From assembly GCA_031292095.1 (NCBI GenBank), contig JARLHU010000093.1, forward strand, positions 1-53,704: a stretch of 53,704 nucleotides of DNA. Reading direction: 5' to 3'. Position numbers and translations under genes: made by a program. This DNA is from Desulfosporosinus sp. Its GTDB lineage: Bacteria; Bacillota; Desulfitobacteriia; Desulfitobacteriales; Desulfitobacteriaceae. Below, piece after piece: positions 1 through 11,193 of the stretch; positions within the stretch are counted from its first letter, which is position 1; every line of letters begins with the position of its first letter. The notes below the pieces were generated by a model, which did no database searches, was not told where the DNA came from, and saw only the letters and a program-made list of their open reading frames with translations.

Positions 1-122
1 GCCTCAATTTGTGCAAAGGTAGCGTAAATGATTTCTTCTTGTTTTGTCATAACTTCCTCATCCTCTGGCAATATTGCAAAGAATTCAAACCAAAACAACG
101 CATCTTTCTTGGAAATTTTCAT
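1..122 (-). CDS. N-terminus of an unidentified protein, cut by the window edge
   Basis: Reading leftward from an ATG at 122 gives about 40 residues beginning MKISKKDALFWFEFFAIL, with no stop before the window ends. A very good ribosome site (AGGAGG, near 130-135) lies about 8 bases upstream. A second in-frame ATG at 50 has a weaker GAGGAAG site. The start resembles, from memory, the N-terminus of a clostridial radical SAM protein family, but the cysteine motif that would settle it lies outside the window, so no function is assigned. It follows the tmRNA gene and is separated from it by a strong terminator, so it is probably its own transcription unit. Confidence 0.7.
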   Translation of the reverse strand, partial: MKISKKDALFWFEFFAILPEDEEVMTKQEEIIYATFAQIE

Positions 123-161
123 AACATGTCCTCCTATAATTGAGAATTTTATTCTAACATT

Positions 162-202
162 GAAAAAAACCTTGAGGCTGTACAATTTAATGTACCTCAA
201 GG
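162..202 (-). terminator. Rho-independent terminator of the tmRNA gene
   Basis: On the minus strand an 8-bp stem CCTTGAGG/CCTCAAGG encloses a second small stem TACA/TGTA and is followed directly by seven T residues. It lies about 40 bases beyond the CCA end of the tmRNA. Confidence 0.92.
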
Positions 203-241
203 CTTTCGCTATGTATCTCCACCAAAATTCGAGGGTTTAGA

Positions 242-594
242 TGGTGGAGGCGAGGGGATTTGCACCCCTGTATCGAAGAGCCGCCACAAAAGCGTCTACG
301 CGTGTATCCTTCAATTTAAGTTTCGCCAGTCGTGACTCCTAAAGGCAAGGATTCATTTCAGGCTAGCTCGATAATCTTTTCTAAGCAACTCCGAGCATTG
401 TTGTTAGAGCAACCTACTGTTTTGACACCCTGGCCCTTCACCGTAGGTTCAGAAGGCAGAATGCTAGCGGCACTTAAGCAGCTAGAGCGTATTCGTTGTT
501 TGCAATTATAAAGGTCCACCGTTTAACGAGACCAGGTGGAATCTCGACGCGCAACTCTTGCCACCACTTCTCCGAGCGAGTCTAGAACGCCCCC
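242..594 (-). ncRNA. ssrA: tmRNA (SsrA)
   Basis: Transfer-messenger RNA, which rescues ribosomes stalled on broken mRNAs and tags the unfinished protein for proteolysis. The 5' end GGGGGCG (594-588) pairs with CGCCTCC just before the 3' ACCA, giving the tRNA-like acceptor stem with one G-U pair. The T arm is visible as GGGGTGCAAATCCCC. The tag frame runs from the resume codon GCA at 503 to TAA ending at 474 and encodes ANNEYALAA, nine codons ending in the conserved ALAA. The length, 353 nt, is normal. The gene for its partner SmpB lies about 110 bases upstream on the same strand, the usual pairing. Confidence 0.97.
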
Positions 595-615
595 ATATAA
601 AAAGTGTACATTCAT

Positions 616-643
616 AGTATAACATATTTAAGTTAAAAGCAAA
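616..643 (-). promoter_or_regulatory. Possible promoter of ssrA
   Basis: A good -10 box TATACT (621-616) is preceded at 16 bases by a poor -35 box TTTGCT (643-638). It would start transcription roughly 15 bases before the mature tmRNA end, consistent with a leader removed by RNase P. The weak -35 keeps confidence low, and ssrA may also be read from the smpB transcript. Confidence 0.35.
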
Positions 644-701
644 GCTGAAGATCTATGGAATATTTACTTTTTTATGGCAGACCATATTTTTGCTCATAAT
701 T

Positions 702-1172
702 CTAAGAACTTTTATTTCGATCCCTAAGAGCCCGTTCAATATCACGTTTGCCTTCTCGTTCGGCAAGAACTTGACGCTTATCGTAATTTTTCTTTCCTTG
801 CCCGACTGCCAATTCCACTTTAGCCATACCCTGCTTTAAATAAATTTTAATTGGGATGAGGGTCAATCCTTGTAGCTGAATTTTTCCGACTAATTTATTG
901 ATTTCAGCACGGTGCAGTAACAATTTACGTGGCCGCAATGGATCATGATTATATCGGTTTCCCTGTTCGTAAGGGCTGATATGCATTTGATAGACCCAAA
1001 CTTCGCCATCATTCAAGCGGGCATAACTGTCTTTCAAATTCACTTTCCCGTTACGGATGGATTTTATTTCTGTCCCGGTAAGGATGATCCCTGCCTCGAC
1101 TCTATCCTGAATAAAATAATCGTGGAAGGCTTTGCGATTTTCAGAGACGATTTTAATCCCCTCGTTAGGCAT
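702..1172 (-). CDS. smpB: SsrA-binding protein SmpB
   Basis: SmpB binds the tRNA-like domain of tmRNA and delivers it to stalled ribosomes, where its C-terminal tail probes the empty mRNA channel. The 156-residue product has the family's normal length. It shows the conserved opening ([12 protein letters not shown]), the [18 protein letters not shown] segment near residues 33-50, and the basic tail [20 protein letters not shown]. The ATG at 1172 has an AGAGGAGG site 6-8 bases upstream. It lies between secG and ssrA. In many Firmicutes rnr (RNase R) sits between secG and smpB; here there is no gene in that gap. Confidence 0.97.
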   Translation of the reverse strand: MPNEGIKIVSENRKAFHDYFIQDRVEAGIILTGTEIKSIRNGKVNLKDSYARLNDGEVWVYQMHISPYEQGNRYNHDPLRPRKLLLHRAEINKLVGKIQLQGLTLIPIKIYLKQGMAKVELAVGQGKKNYDKRQVLAEREGKRDIERALRDRNKSS

Positions 1173-1257
1173 ACTATTCCTCCTCTCGCTAAGTATTTTA
1201 GTATAACATGAATTTCCTGTTTTTGCCTAATGCCTAATGCCTTTAATATAGCACGAA

Positions 1258-1283
1258 AGGGGCACCTCAAATGAAGTGTCCCT
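1258..1283 (-). terminator. Hairpin after secG, probable weak terminator
   Basis: On the minus strand AGGGACACTTC and GAGGTGCCCCT form an 11-bp stem with one mismatch and one G-U pair. Only a short TTT follows. It lies about 50 bases past the secG stop and may be a leaky terminator that lets some transcription reach smpB. Confidence 0.5.
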
Positions 1284-1331
1284 CGTTAATTTGGCTTTAT
1301 TGGGTAAAAATTGAGCACCAATCAGGTTCTA

Positions 1332-1559
1332 CTACTTAAGCAACATACCTAAACCCAGAGAGCTCAGCAGAAATACACCCGCTAAAATAGCGGTGAGTTT
1401 CGCGAACAATTCATCCAGACCTTTCTTTTTCCCGAACATGGTCTCTCCTGCACCAGTAATAGCTCCCGACAATCCGGCACTCCTTCCGGACTGGAGTAAT
1501 ACGGCCGCGATGAGTCCTAAAGAGCTAAGGATCAAAAGAATAACTAAAGCAATTACCAA
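1332..1559 (-). CDS. secG: Protein translocase subunit SecG
   Basis: Small membrane subunit of the SecYEG channel, helping SecA-driven protein export. The 75-residue product has the family's two membrane helices (about residues 3-22 and 52-73), joined by a loop with the typical QSGRSAGLSGAITGAGETMF and GKKKGLDE segments. The start codon is TTG at 1559, with GGAGGGG upstream; no better start exists. Its position behind eno at the end of the glycolytic operon is common in Firmicutes, but here 447 bases of repeat-bearing sequence separate it from eno. Confidence 0.96.
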   Translation of the reverse strand: MVIALVILLILSSLGLIAAVLLQSGRSAGLSGAITGAGETMFGKKKGLDELFAKLTAILAGVFLLSSLGLGMLLK

Positions 1560-1747
1560 TTAACTCACCCCTCCATAGGCAACCCTTTGTCACCTATAAC
1601 TAAACGTATTTATCACGAATAACTTCATCTTAGCACAAGCCCCATCAAAACTCAAGAAGCTTTGGAGCGCAACAATTCAAATCCATTCCCCCGTCGTTCC
1701 CAGACCCGGATGGTGTGAACTTGCAAAGCCAAACCATCCAGCAGAAT

Positions 1748-1998
1748 CGCGTCAATCACGCTTATATTACGAAGCGCGTAGCGTGGCAACGGGACTTGTC
1801 CATGACTCGAACAAGGATGTTCGAGGTTAGAACACCGCCATGACTCGGTCAGGACGACCGAGGTTAGAACACCGCCATTGATGGCTAGGTGTCGTGATGG
1901 ACTGATGTCGCGGTGCCAAGGATGGCAAGGAGCGACGCACATCAGGTATTACCCCGAGGTTTTGCCACGCTCGCTTCGTAATCAAGCGTGATAGCGAT
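1748..1998. repeat. Foldback element with AGGA-loop hairpins (secG-eno gap)
   Basis: The 447-base gap between eno and secG holds no convincing gene. Arms at about 1748-1791 and 1961-1998 are imperfect inverted repeats sharing ATCACGCTT, ATTACGAAGCG and AGCGTGGCAA. Between them, on the plus strand, are three small hairpins: 1806-1825 (CTCGAACAAGGATGTTCGAG), 1844-1862 (CTCGGTCAGGACGACCGAG) and 1914-1927 (TGCCAAGGATGGCA). The first two sit in a tandem 37/38-bp repeat (1801-1838, 1839-1875) whose stem bases differ but still pair. Related segments occur near 38.7, 47.8-48.7 and 51.8 kb. Confidence 0.75.
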
Positions 1999-2006
1999 GG
2001 CGCCAC

Positions 2007-4843
<2,837 letters not shown>

Positions 4844-4845
4844 CT

Positions 4846-5631
4846 CTATATCCCTTCCACACGTGCAACGACGGCAGCAGCGTTCTGGACAAGTTTCGCA
4901 AAACTTAGGGGATCTAAGCTTGCTCCTCCAACCAGCGCGCCGTCGACATCTGGCTCATTTAAAAGCTCCGCAATGTTTTCCGCCTTGACACTTCCGCCAT
5001 AGAGAATGGGCACGTTCTCTGCGGCAGGCCCCATGAGACCAGTCAGGGTGGTACGGATTGCGGCGCACATTTCTTGGGCATCTTTGCTCGAGGCAGTTTT
5101 CCCAGTTCCAATCGCCCAGATCGGTTCGTAAGCAATAACTATTGGGTTCAATTCCTCTGCCGATAGGCTGGAAAGAGCGAGAGAGACCTGACCTTTGACC
5201 CGCTCTGCGGCCTTTCCTTCTTCGCGGACGTTCAGATTTTCCCCTACACAAAGGATCGGTTTCAATCCCGCAGCTAACGCTTTCTGCACCTTCTTAGCGA
5301 TCTCTTGATCCGTTTCTCCAAACAGTTCTCGCCGTTCAGAGTGGCCGAGAATGACATACGTACAGGCGACATCGAGTAGCATCTGAGCAGATATTTCCCC
5401 TGTATAGGCACCTTGGTCCGCCCAAGACATGTTTTGAGCACCTAAGTGCACAACACTTTCTTCCAGTTCGTTTTTCAGAGGATGAAGTGCTGTAAATGGA
5501 GCACACAGGATAATGTCGAGTTCTGTAACCTCCTTAACCTCTTCTAAGAACCTCACCGCATAATCCTCTGCCTCGTTGACGGTTTTAAACATTTTCCAGT
5601 TGCCAGCGATAACCGGCCGTCGGTTTGCCAT
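4846..5631 (-). CDS. tpiA: Triosephosphate isomerase
   Basis: Interconverts dihydroxyacetone phosphate and glyceraldehyde 3-phosphate. The 261-residue TIM barrel has all catalytic residues: Asn11 and Lys13 in GNWKMFK, His97 in ILGHSERRELFGE and Glu169 in AYEPIWAIGTGKTAS. The phosphate-binding YGGSVKAEN and DGALVGGASL segments are present. The ATG at 5631 follows GGAGGGT and lies 3 bases from the pgk stop. Besides glycolysis, it is the entry point for dihydroxyacetone phosphate made by the neighbouring glycerol genes. Confidence 0.98.
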   Translation of the reverse strand: MANRRPVIAGNWKMFKTVNEAEDYAVRFLEEVKEVTELDIILCAPFTALHPLKNELEESVVHLGAQNMSWADQGAYTGEISAQMLLDVACTYVILGHSERRELFGETDQEIAKKVQKALAAGLKPILCVGENLNVREEGKAAERVKGQVSLALSSLSAEELNPIVIAYEPIWAIGTGKTASSKDAQEMCAAIRTTLTGLMGPAAENVPILYGGSVKAENIAELLNEPDVDGALVGGASLDPLSFAKLVQNAAAVVARVEGI

Positions 5632-5634
5632 ATA

Positions 5635-6828
5635 TTACCCTCCACTTCTCTCGTTTAGCGCGGCAACACCGGGCAACACTTTTCCTTCCAGAAACTCCAG
5701 TGAAGCGCCGCCCCCTGTTGAAATATGGGTCATGCGATCCGCAACCCCCATTTTTTCCACAGCTGCCACAGAATCCCCGCCACCAACAATCGTGATCCCC
5801 CCACAGGAGGCAACCGCTTGGGCAATTCGCTCGGTTCCTTTAGCGAAGGCGTCCATTTCAAAGACACCCATTGGACCGTTCCAGATCACCGTCCGAGCCG
5901 TTGAAATTAAAGCCTCAAACTTTTCTGCACTGGCCGAACCTATATCTAAAGCCATTTCGTCCTCTTGAATTTCAGCCACACTCACCGTACGGTGAGGAGC
6001 ATCGGCTGCGAAGGCTTTGGCCACCACCACATCGATCGGTAATTCTAAGGATACACCTTTTGCTTTGGCTTTCTCGATAATTTGCTTTGCTAGTTCCACT
6101 TTTTCCTCTTCGAGAAGGGATTTTCCCACCATAAAACCTTGCGCTTTTAGGAAAGTATTCGCCATCCCTCCGCCGATAATCAAGGCGTCGACCTTATCTA
6201 GGAGGTTGTCAATCACGCCAATCTTATCGCTCACCTTGGCACCGCCGATAATGGCTACAAAGGGTCGTTCCGGCCTTTCTAAGGCATTGCCCATGAATTC
6301 AACTTCTTTTTGCATCAATAAACCTGCCACGGCAGGTATATAGTGGGTTACCCCTTCAGTGGACGCATGAGCACGGTGCGCAGTTCCGAACGCATCATTG
6401 ACATATAGTTCAGCAAGCGTTGCCAGGTCTCGGGCAAACGTCGGATCGTTTTTCTCCTCTTCGGCATGGAAGCGAAGATTTTCCAACAATAGCACCTGCC
6501 CATCTTGAAGCTTGTTTACCGCTTCCCTGACTACATCTCCGACACAGTCCCCAGCAAGTTGCACTGTTTGCCCCAACAACTCACTTAAACGCTTGACAAC
6601 GGGTGCTAAGGAATATTTCGGATTGACTTTCCCTTTTGGGCGCCCAAGATGGGAAGCAAGAATGACGCGAGCTCCCTCTTTGACGAGATATTCAATCGTG
6701 GGGAGGGAGGCTCGTATGCGAGTATCATCTGTAATCTGTCCTTGCTCATCCAAGGGAACATTAAAATCCACCCGGACAAGCACTCGTTTTCCTCGTACCT
6801 CCACATCTTTTACGCTTTTTTTGTTCAT
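5635..6828 (-). CDS. pgk: Phosphoglycerate kinase
   Basis: Transfers phosphate between 1,3-bisphosphoglycerate and ADP. The 397-residue product has the two-domain signature: [11 protein letters not shown] and [10 protein letters not shown] with HLGRPKG in the substrate-binding N-domain, then [17 protein letters not shown] and GGGDSVAAV in the nucleotide-binding C-domain. The frame runs upstream to 6888, but the ATG at 6828 gives the usual N-terminus and has AGGGGA upstream. It is first in the operon pgk-tpiA-gpmI-eno. In many Firmicutes gapA, often with cggR, precedes pgk; here a deleted pyruvate kinase lies upstream. The 230-base gap upstream holds a TATGATAAT stretch but no clear -35 box. 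Confidence 0.98.
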   Translation of the reverse strand: MNKKSVKDVEVRGKRVLVRVDFNVPLDEQGQITDDTRIRASLPTIEYLVKEGARVILASHLGRPKGKVNPKYSLAPVVKRLSELLGQTVQLAGDCVGDVVREAVNKLQDGQVLLLENLRFHAEEEKNDPTFARDLATLAELYVNDAFGTAHRAHASTEGVTHYIPAVAGLLMQKEVEFMGNALERPERPFVAIIGGAKVSDKIGVIDNLLDKVDALIIGGGMANTFLKAQGFMVGKSLLEEEKVELAKQIIEKAKAKGVSLELPIDVVVAKAFAADAPHRTVSVAEIQEDEMALDIGSASAEKFEALISTARTVIWNGPMGVFEMDAFAKGTERIAQAVASCGGITIVGGGDSVAAVEKMGVADRMTHISTGGGASLEFLEGKVLPGVAALNERSGG

Positions 6829-7058
6829 ACAAAAATCCCCTTTCACTTTGACCCAAGGGTTCGGGGTCCCGATTATCGGTATTATCATACCAAAGAGATA
6901 CCTTAGTATGCCGAAAAAAGAAACTTCCTACTCTCCAAACTTGCATTAGTCCAACATTAGAATTGCCACATTAAAATACTCCAGCAAATAATGTCAGTAT
7001 TCACTACTTCTTCATTAAGTTGAATTTTCCTGCCAGACAAGACACTTTCCGGCCCATA

Positions 7059-7798
7059 TTACAAAATACTAACTGCGCCTTCATAAATAACTCCTGCAAG
7101 GGCATCTACTGTAATCCTTTGTCCCTCGGCAATTATAGTCATAATATCGGGTAAACCTATAATAGCCGGGATACCGTATTCTAAAGCCGCAATGGCAGCA
7201 TGAGACGTTACGCCAGCTTCCTGTATGATTAACGCCCCTGCCAGCGCAATCAGCGGAACATACCGAGCATCAGTAAAGCTGGAAACAAGAATGTCACCCT
7301 TCTTAAACGTATCCTGCTCAGGCAGATAGACGATCCGGGCAGTACCCATAAACGATTTTCTCCCAATACCCGTCCCCTTAGCCAGTATCCCACCTACCAC
7401 TTGGACTTTAATCATATTGGTTGTGCCGACCTTACCAACGGGAACCCCAGCCGAAATCACGACAATATCCCCAGTTTGAATGTAATTTTTATCAAGGGCA
7501 GCCGTTACCGCGACTGACAATAATTGATCAGTCCCAGGGCTTTCCTGAACCACAAGAGGTTCAATCCCCCACTGTAAAGCGAGTTTTCGAGCAACCTCCG
7601 GAAAGGGCGTAGCCGCCACGATAAGTGCTTTGGGCCGATATTTAGAAATCATCCGCGCCGTTAAGCCAGATTGTGTGGGAGTTAAAATGGCCGTCGCGTT
7701 GAGATCACCGGCGATGCTATTGCCGTCAATAGCTGTTGAATTTTTCCCCTGGATTCGCTCGCTGGGCCAATCGTACAAATAATTTTTGTCCTTCTCAT
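7059..7798 (-). pseudogene. pyk: Pyruvate kinase with its catalytic core deleted
   Basis: The first codons from the ATG at 7798 read MRRTKIICTIGPASE, the pyruvate kinase N-terminus, with AAGGAAGG upstream. Within about 15 codons homology is lost and the frame shifts. From about 7745 the other frame reads pyruvate kinase again at DLNATAILTPTQSGLTARMISKYRP, in the late A domain, and continues through the C-terminal domain and the extra PEP-utiliser-like swivel segment (GVTSHAAIAALEYG) of Bacillus-type enzymes. About 300 residues, with the ADP, PEP and metal sites, are missing. The remaining 3' frame is clean for over 220 codons, so the deletion may be recent or the C-terminal part may still be made. 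Frame and junction read by eye. Confidence 0.85.
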
Positions 7799-7878
7799 TT
7801 CAGTAACCTTCCTTATCCCGTCCATAATATCCTCAGTTTTGGTTTCTACCGTAAATTCAGAGATGAGCGCATCATTGC

Positions 7879-8451
7879 TTAAAAGTTCATATTCCACAAA
7901 TGACGCAAGCTTGTCGATACAGCATCTATCCCCTTTGATATAGCAAGCCTTACGTCCTCTTCAGTTCTCAACAAACCGCCTCCGAGGACCGGTATACCCA
8001 AAGCATCCTTCATTTCCTGAATCACAAATTGAGGTACGGTCGCTGGTAAGATTTCAACCGCATCTGGTTTGACAGCGGACGCCATCTTAATGCCTGTTTT
8101 AACTGACTCTGAATCCAATACAAACAAGCGCTGAACAACCACCATCCCTTCTCCACTAGCAAATTTGACCAGGTTAGGTTTGGTTGTCACAAGACCACGC
8201 AGACCCATTCTCGCCAAGAGGTGGATCCCCGCTTTATCCTTACCTGCACCTTCCAGCATATCGAGGTGTACTAATAAAACCTTATTATCGGCGTGAATCT
8301 TTTTAATTATGGAGGGTAGTACATTAATGTCTGCCCCTAATAGAAAGATAGTCCCAATATTGGGATGGTGGATTGCTTCATTCAGATCTTCTACCCTACG
8401 AATCGTTGCCCCAATTTTCTTCTCTAACATAACAGTCTTCAAAAAATCCAA
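7879..8451 (-). CDS. glpP: Glycerol-responsive antiterminator, GlpP family
   Basis: GlpP proteins bind leader RNA of glycerol genes in the presence of glycerol 3-phosphate and prevent early termination. The 190-residue product has the family's TIM-barrel-like repeats: IGTIFLLGADINVLP, KVLLVHLDMLEGAGKDKAGIHLL, PDAVEILPATVPQ and IPVLGGGLLRTEEDV. The likely start is TTG at 8451, preceded by GGGGGATGG at good spacing; an ATG at 8430 has no ribosome site. It lies downstream of glpABC, and hairpins that could be its targets lie before glpA (12838-12883) and glpF (15566-15621). Its 3' end overlaps an in-frame upward extension of the pyruvate kinase relic. Confidence 0.88.
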   Translation of the reverse strand: MDFLKTVMLEKKIGATIRRVEDLNEAIHHPNIGTIFLLGADINVLPSIIKKIHADNKVLLVHLDMLEGAGKDKAGIHLLARMGLRGLVTTKPNLVKFASGEGMVVVQRLFVLDSESVKTGIKMASAVKPDAVEILPATVPQFVIQEMKDALGIPVLGGGLLRTEEDVRLAISKGIDAVSTSLRHLWNMNF

Positions 8452-8584
8452 TTCGCCATCCCCCTAGTATCTGTATAATACGCCTAACGATCCGCGCTTA
8501 TCAGCATCCTTATTATGCTATAAACCGTTCAGAACTATAACCCACTACTCCTTCAAATAGCTCCTCTATATAATCCCGATTTAG

Positions 8585-8638
8585 AGAAAAATACAACCTC
8601 TAATTAAGCATTCCCTATTGGAACTGCCTATCAGAGGT
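8585..8638 (-). terminator. Terminator after glpC
   Basis: On the minus strand ACCTCT/AGAGGT encloses an inner stem GCAGTTCC/GGGAATGC with an AATA loop, followed by TGTATTTTTC. It lies about 30 bases past the glpC stop and probably ends the glpABC transcript, leaving glpP on its own promoter. Confidence 0.72.
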
Positions 8639-8664
8639 CATCCCTTACTCCTAACCCTTTTCAT

Positions 8665-9906
8665 TTAATAAAGACGATAGGCTTTAGCCAAAATGAGCAC
8701 AGGATGCTCCGTAGGAAGGCCCGTACCATGCTGAATTTGCACTTTACACACGCCACACTCCGTAGTCATTGCTTGGAAATCCCCGCGACCTGCCCCCACA
8801 TTGATCGCTTCAAAGAGTGTACTTCCAATTTTCATCGCTTTGTCGTATTTTTCAGCCTTAAAGCCGTAACTACCCGATAAGCCACAACAACCCGCATCAA
8901 GATTGCGGATTTTCACTCCAGGAATTAAGCCCAAAATTCGCAGCGCTGGTATTCCGATTCCTTGGGCCTTTAAGTGGCAAGGTGGATGGTAACCGTAGGA
9001 GGTTTTAACCTCCTGAAAGTCAAGGGGTAATTCCCCTTTTTCATAGAGTTGCCACAGGAATTCGAATAAATCATACGTCTGGGCTCCAACGTGCTGGGCC
9101 GAGGTTGTCGGCAACTTTGGATAATCTTCTTTCAGGGTCAAACCGCAGCTTGTACAGGAGGTAATAATCGGTATGCCCGCTTCCAGATAGGGTCGCATTA
9201 ACTCCAAGTTATACAGGCCGTTCTTCTCTGCCTTCTCAAACTGGCCGTTCGCCTCTAAGGGTAAGCCACAGCAGTGAAAATCAGGTACTATGGTTTTAAA
9301 TCCAACATGCTCTAAGACCTTGATCATGATCCGTCCTGTATCCGCTTCGTTATATCGTGTATAACAACCCGGAAAATAAACAACCTGTTGGCTAACACTT
9401 GCTCTAATTTTTCCGCCTTTATCCACCCGCACCTCCAGAGGTTTTCTATAGGCTGGTAAAGGGCCACTCTTGCTGATCGCCAGTGCTTTATCGAGAGCCA
9501 AGCGCACAAGTTTAATCTTTAAGACTTGGTTCGTCATAGTCGGCCATATGACCCCGAGCTTGCCGAGATATTCTGCCCGACCCAAAACGTAACCTCTTAG
9601 GCGCAATTTCAAACCCAATGTGTTTTTGTGTGGTGCTTTGCTGACTGCTCTCCGGGCTTCAAGAATCATCTCCGTTATTTTGACACCGGATGGACACGTT
9701 AGTTCACAGGTCTTGCAATTAGAGCAATCATCCAAAGTTGTTTCACCTAGAATAATCTGACCTCTACGGAAACGTTCCATATCCGGGCCTAACCCTTTCG
9801 GACCCATAAAATTCGGGTTAACTTTAGCCACCGGGCACTGTGCAGTACACACATTACATTTTTGACAAGCATCCAATCGAGCTGCCAATTCACCTCTTGA
9901 ATCCAC
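8665..9906 (-). CDS. glpC: Anaerobic glycerol-3-phosphate dehydrogenase subunit C
   Basis: Iron-sulfur subunit that anchors GlpAB to the membrane and passes electrons toward quinone. The 413-residue protein has two 4Fe-4S motifs near the N-terminus (CQKCNVCTAQCP at about residues 14-25 and CSNCKTCELTCP at about 61-72). Two CCG-type domains follow (HCCGLPLEANGQ; GCCGLSGSYGF, with CTSCG and TECGVC). Start is GTG at 9906 with GGGGAGGGG upstream. It is third in glpA-glpB-glpC, 39 bases after glpB. CCG domains are shared with heterodisulfide reductase-like proteins, but the gene order makes GlpC the natural assignment. Confidence 0.93.
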   Translation of the reverse strand: MDSRGELAARLDACQKCNVCTAQCPVAKVNPNFMGPKGLGPDMERFRRGQIILGETTLDDCSNCKTCELTCPSGVKITEMILEARRAVSKAPHKNTLGLKLRLRGYVLGRAEYLGKLGVIWPTMTNQVLKIKLVRLALDKALAISKSGPLPAYRKPLEVRVDKGGKIRASVSQQVVYFPGCYTRYNEADTGRIMIKVLEHVGFKTIVPDFHCCGLPLEANGQFEKAEKNGLYNLELMRPYLEAGIPIITSCTSCGLTLKEDYPKLPTTSAQHVGAQTYDLFEFLWQLYEKGELPLDFQEVKTSYGYHPPCHLKAQGIGIPALRILGLIPGVKIRNLDAGCCGLSGSYGFKAEKYDKAMKIGSTLFEAINVGAGRGDFQAMTTECGVCKVQIQHGTGLPTEHPVLILAKAYRLY

Positions 9907-9945
9907 AGTCCAGGATCCCCTCCCCTTCCATAAATGCTCCGTCCG

Positions 9946-11193
9946 CTAAACTAATTCAGCTGCAGCGTAACCCGATGTGACCGATACCCCTCCGCCACAT
10001 CTTTGGGTCCAAGGATCCCAATGGGCCAGCATTCTTCCCACGACATAGACATTATCCCAAACCACTTGTCCACTTGCAGGGTCAAGGGGACGCATAAATT
10101 GATCTGTTTCTACGCCGATCAGAGCAAAAGGCTGAGGAGCAAAGAACTGGGGCTCACTCCACTCTTTTGGAACAAAGAGAGGGAGATCAAAGACGCCTTC
10201 ACATATCGATTGTCTTGCCATACCTACTTTGATTCCCCCACCTAAGAGCCCACCTGTCGCTAAGATGAAGTTTTTGCCTTTCAAACGCAACGATTTACCC
10301 ATACTGTTCACTATAAGCTCTTGACACACCTTAGCCTGACTTTCAGACGTTGGCTCTTCGTTTATAGATACCGCACGTGCCCCGATCATCAATTCGCCGC
10401 CTAAATCGGTAAAGATATGCTTTAGATATTCCGCGAAATAACGACCATGCGGGCTGGGTACAAAGGAACTCATTTCCAAAACCGGTAGAGAAAATTCAGC
10501 CCTAAAAGATTTTGTGCGTGAAGAATCAAAGTACTCCCTTACCAGACTGGGCAGAACCACGAAAACCTTCCCTTGCAACCTGACCGCTTCCGAATACTGT
10601 CTTTTGATCTCTTCAATTTCATGGGCGAGAGCTCTTTGACCCTCTTCCGACCTCCAGATATTGGCACAATCGACGCTCGACACATTCTTACCCAGTCGGG
10701 TCCATTCCGCAAGAGCATCGACTTGCATCCGCTTTACACTCACCTGCCAACCGGGAAATTCTCGAGCCATGTTGTCCACCACAATCTCCGGAAAGAAATC
10801 TTTCAATCCTTCGGGCACTAAAAGTACGAACTCTCCCTGCTCCTGTTGATCCGGAAGAGCCATGCTACGCGGCATCAGGTCCCCTTGCCGCACCGTACCT
10901 AAGACCGTGAAGGCAAACTGTGGTGTGTCATTCAGAACATAGTCCGGACAGATCTCTTGGACAAAGTGTTGGCCCTGAACTATCGCCTGTGCATCAAATA
11001 GGGTATAGGGGTGTTTCGGAAAATGACGCAAGCACTCGACATCTCCATAGTCAAAAATCCCCGAGAAATAAAAGAGTGTTCCGACTCCTTCGGTGACTAA
11101 AAGCACCTTTTTGCCCCGTTGGGCGGCTCGAATTCCTGCTATCCAACCAGCTAAACCGCCCCCCACCACTACGGCATCCCACATCTCGTTCAT
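9946..11193 (-). CDS. glpB: Anaerobic glycerol-3-phosphate dehydrogenase subunit B
   Basis: Flavoprotein subunit of the GlpABC complex. The 415-residue product starts with the dinucleotide-binding fold AVVVGGGLAGWIAGIRAAQRG at residues 7-27, has the family's YFSGIFDYGD segment at about 41-52, and ends with GGGVSVTSGYAAAEL, a second flavin-contact region. GlpB proteins are FMN or FAD binding and are poorly conserved apart from the ends, which fits. The ATG at 11193 overlaps the glpA stop by 4 bases (ATGA), indicating coupled translation. Confidence 0.92.
   Translation of the reverse strand: MNEMWDAVVVGGGLAGWIAGIRAAQRGKKVLLVTEGVGTLFYFSGIFDYGDVECLRHFPKHPYTLFDAQAIVQGQHFVQEICPDYVLNDTPQFAFTVLGTVRQGDLMPRSMALPDQQEQGEFVLLVPEGLKDFFPEIVVDNMAREFPGWQVSVKRMQVDALAEWTRLGKNVSSVDCANIWRSEEGQRALAHEIEEIKRQYSEAVRLQGKVFVVLPSLVREYFDSSRTKSFRAEFSLPVLEMSSFVPSPHGRYFAEYLKHIFTDLGGELMIGARAVSINEEPTSESQAKVCQELIVNSMGKSLRLKGKNFILATGGLLGGGIKVGMARQSICEGVFDLPLFVPKEWSEPQFFAPQPFALIGVETDQFMRPLDPASGQVVWDNVYVVGRMLAHWDPWTQRCGGGVSVTSGYAAAELV

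Noticed and set aside
28..240. 70-codon plus-strand open frame at the left end
   Set aside because: It runs antisense across the ssrA terminator and the start of a minus-strand gene with a strong ribosome site; no ribosome site of its own.
1652..1942. 96-codon minus-strand open frame between eno and secG
   Set aside because: It lies entirely in the foldback repeat; its translation is Cys/His/Arg-rich without any domain, and no ribosome site precedes it.
7682..7897. A separate 71-codon gene starting at 7897
   Set aside because: Its second half is the pyruvate kinase N-terminus followed by out-of-frame sequence; the upstream codons overlap glpP and have no ribosome site.
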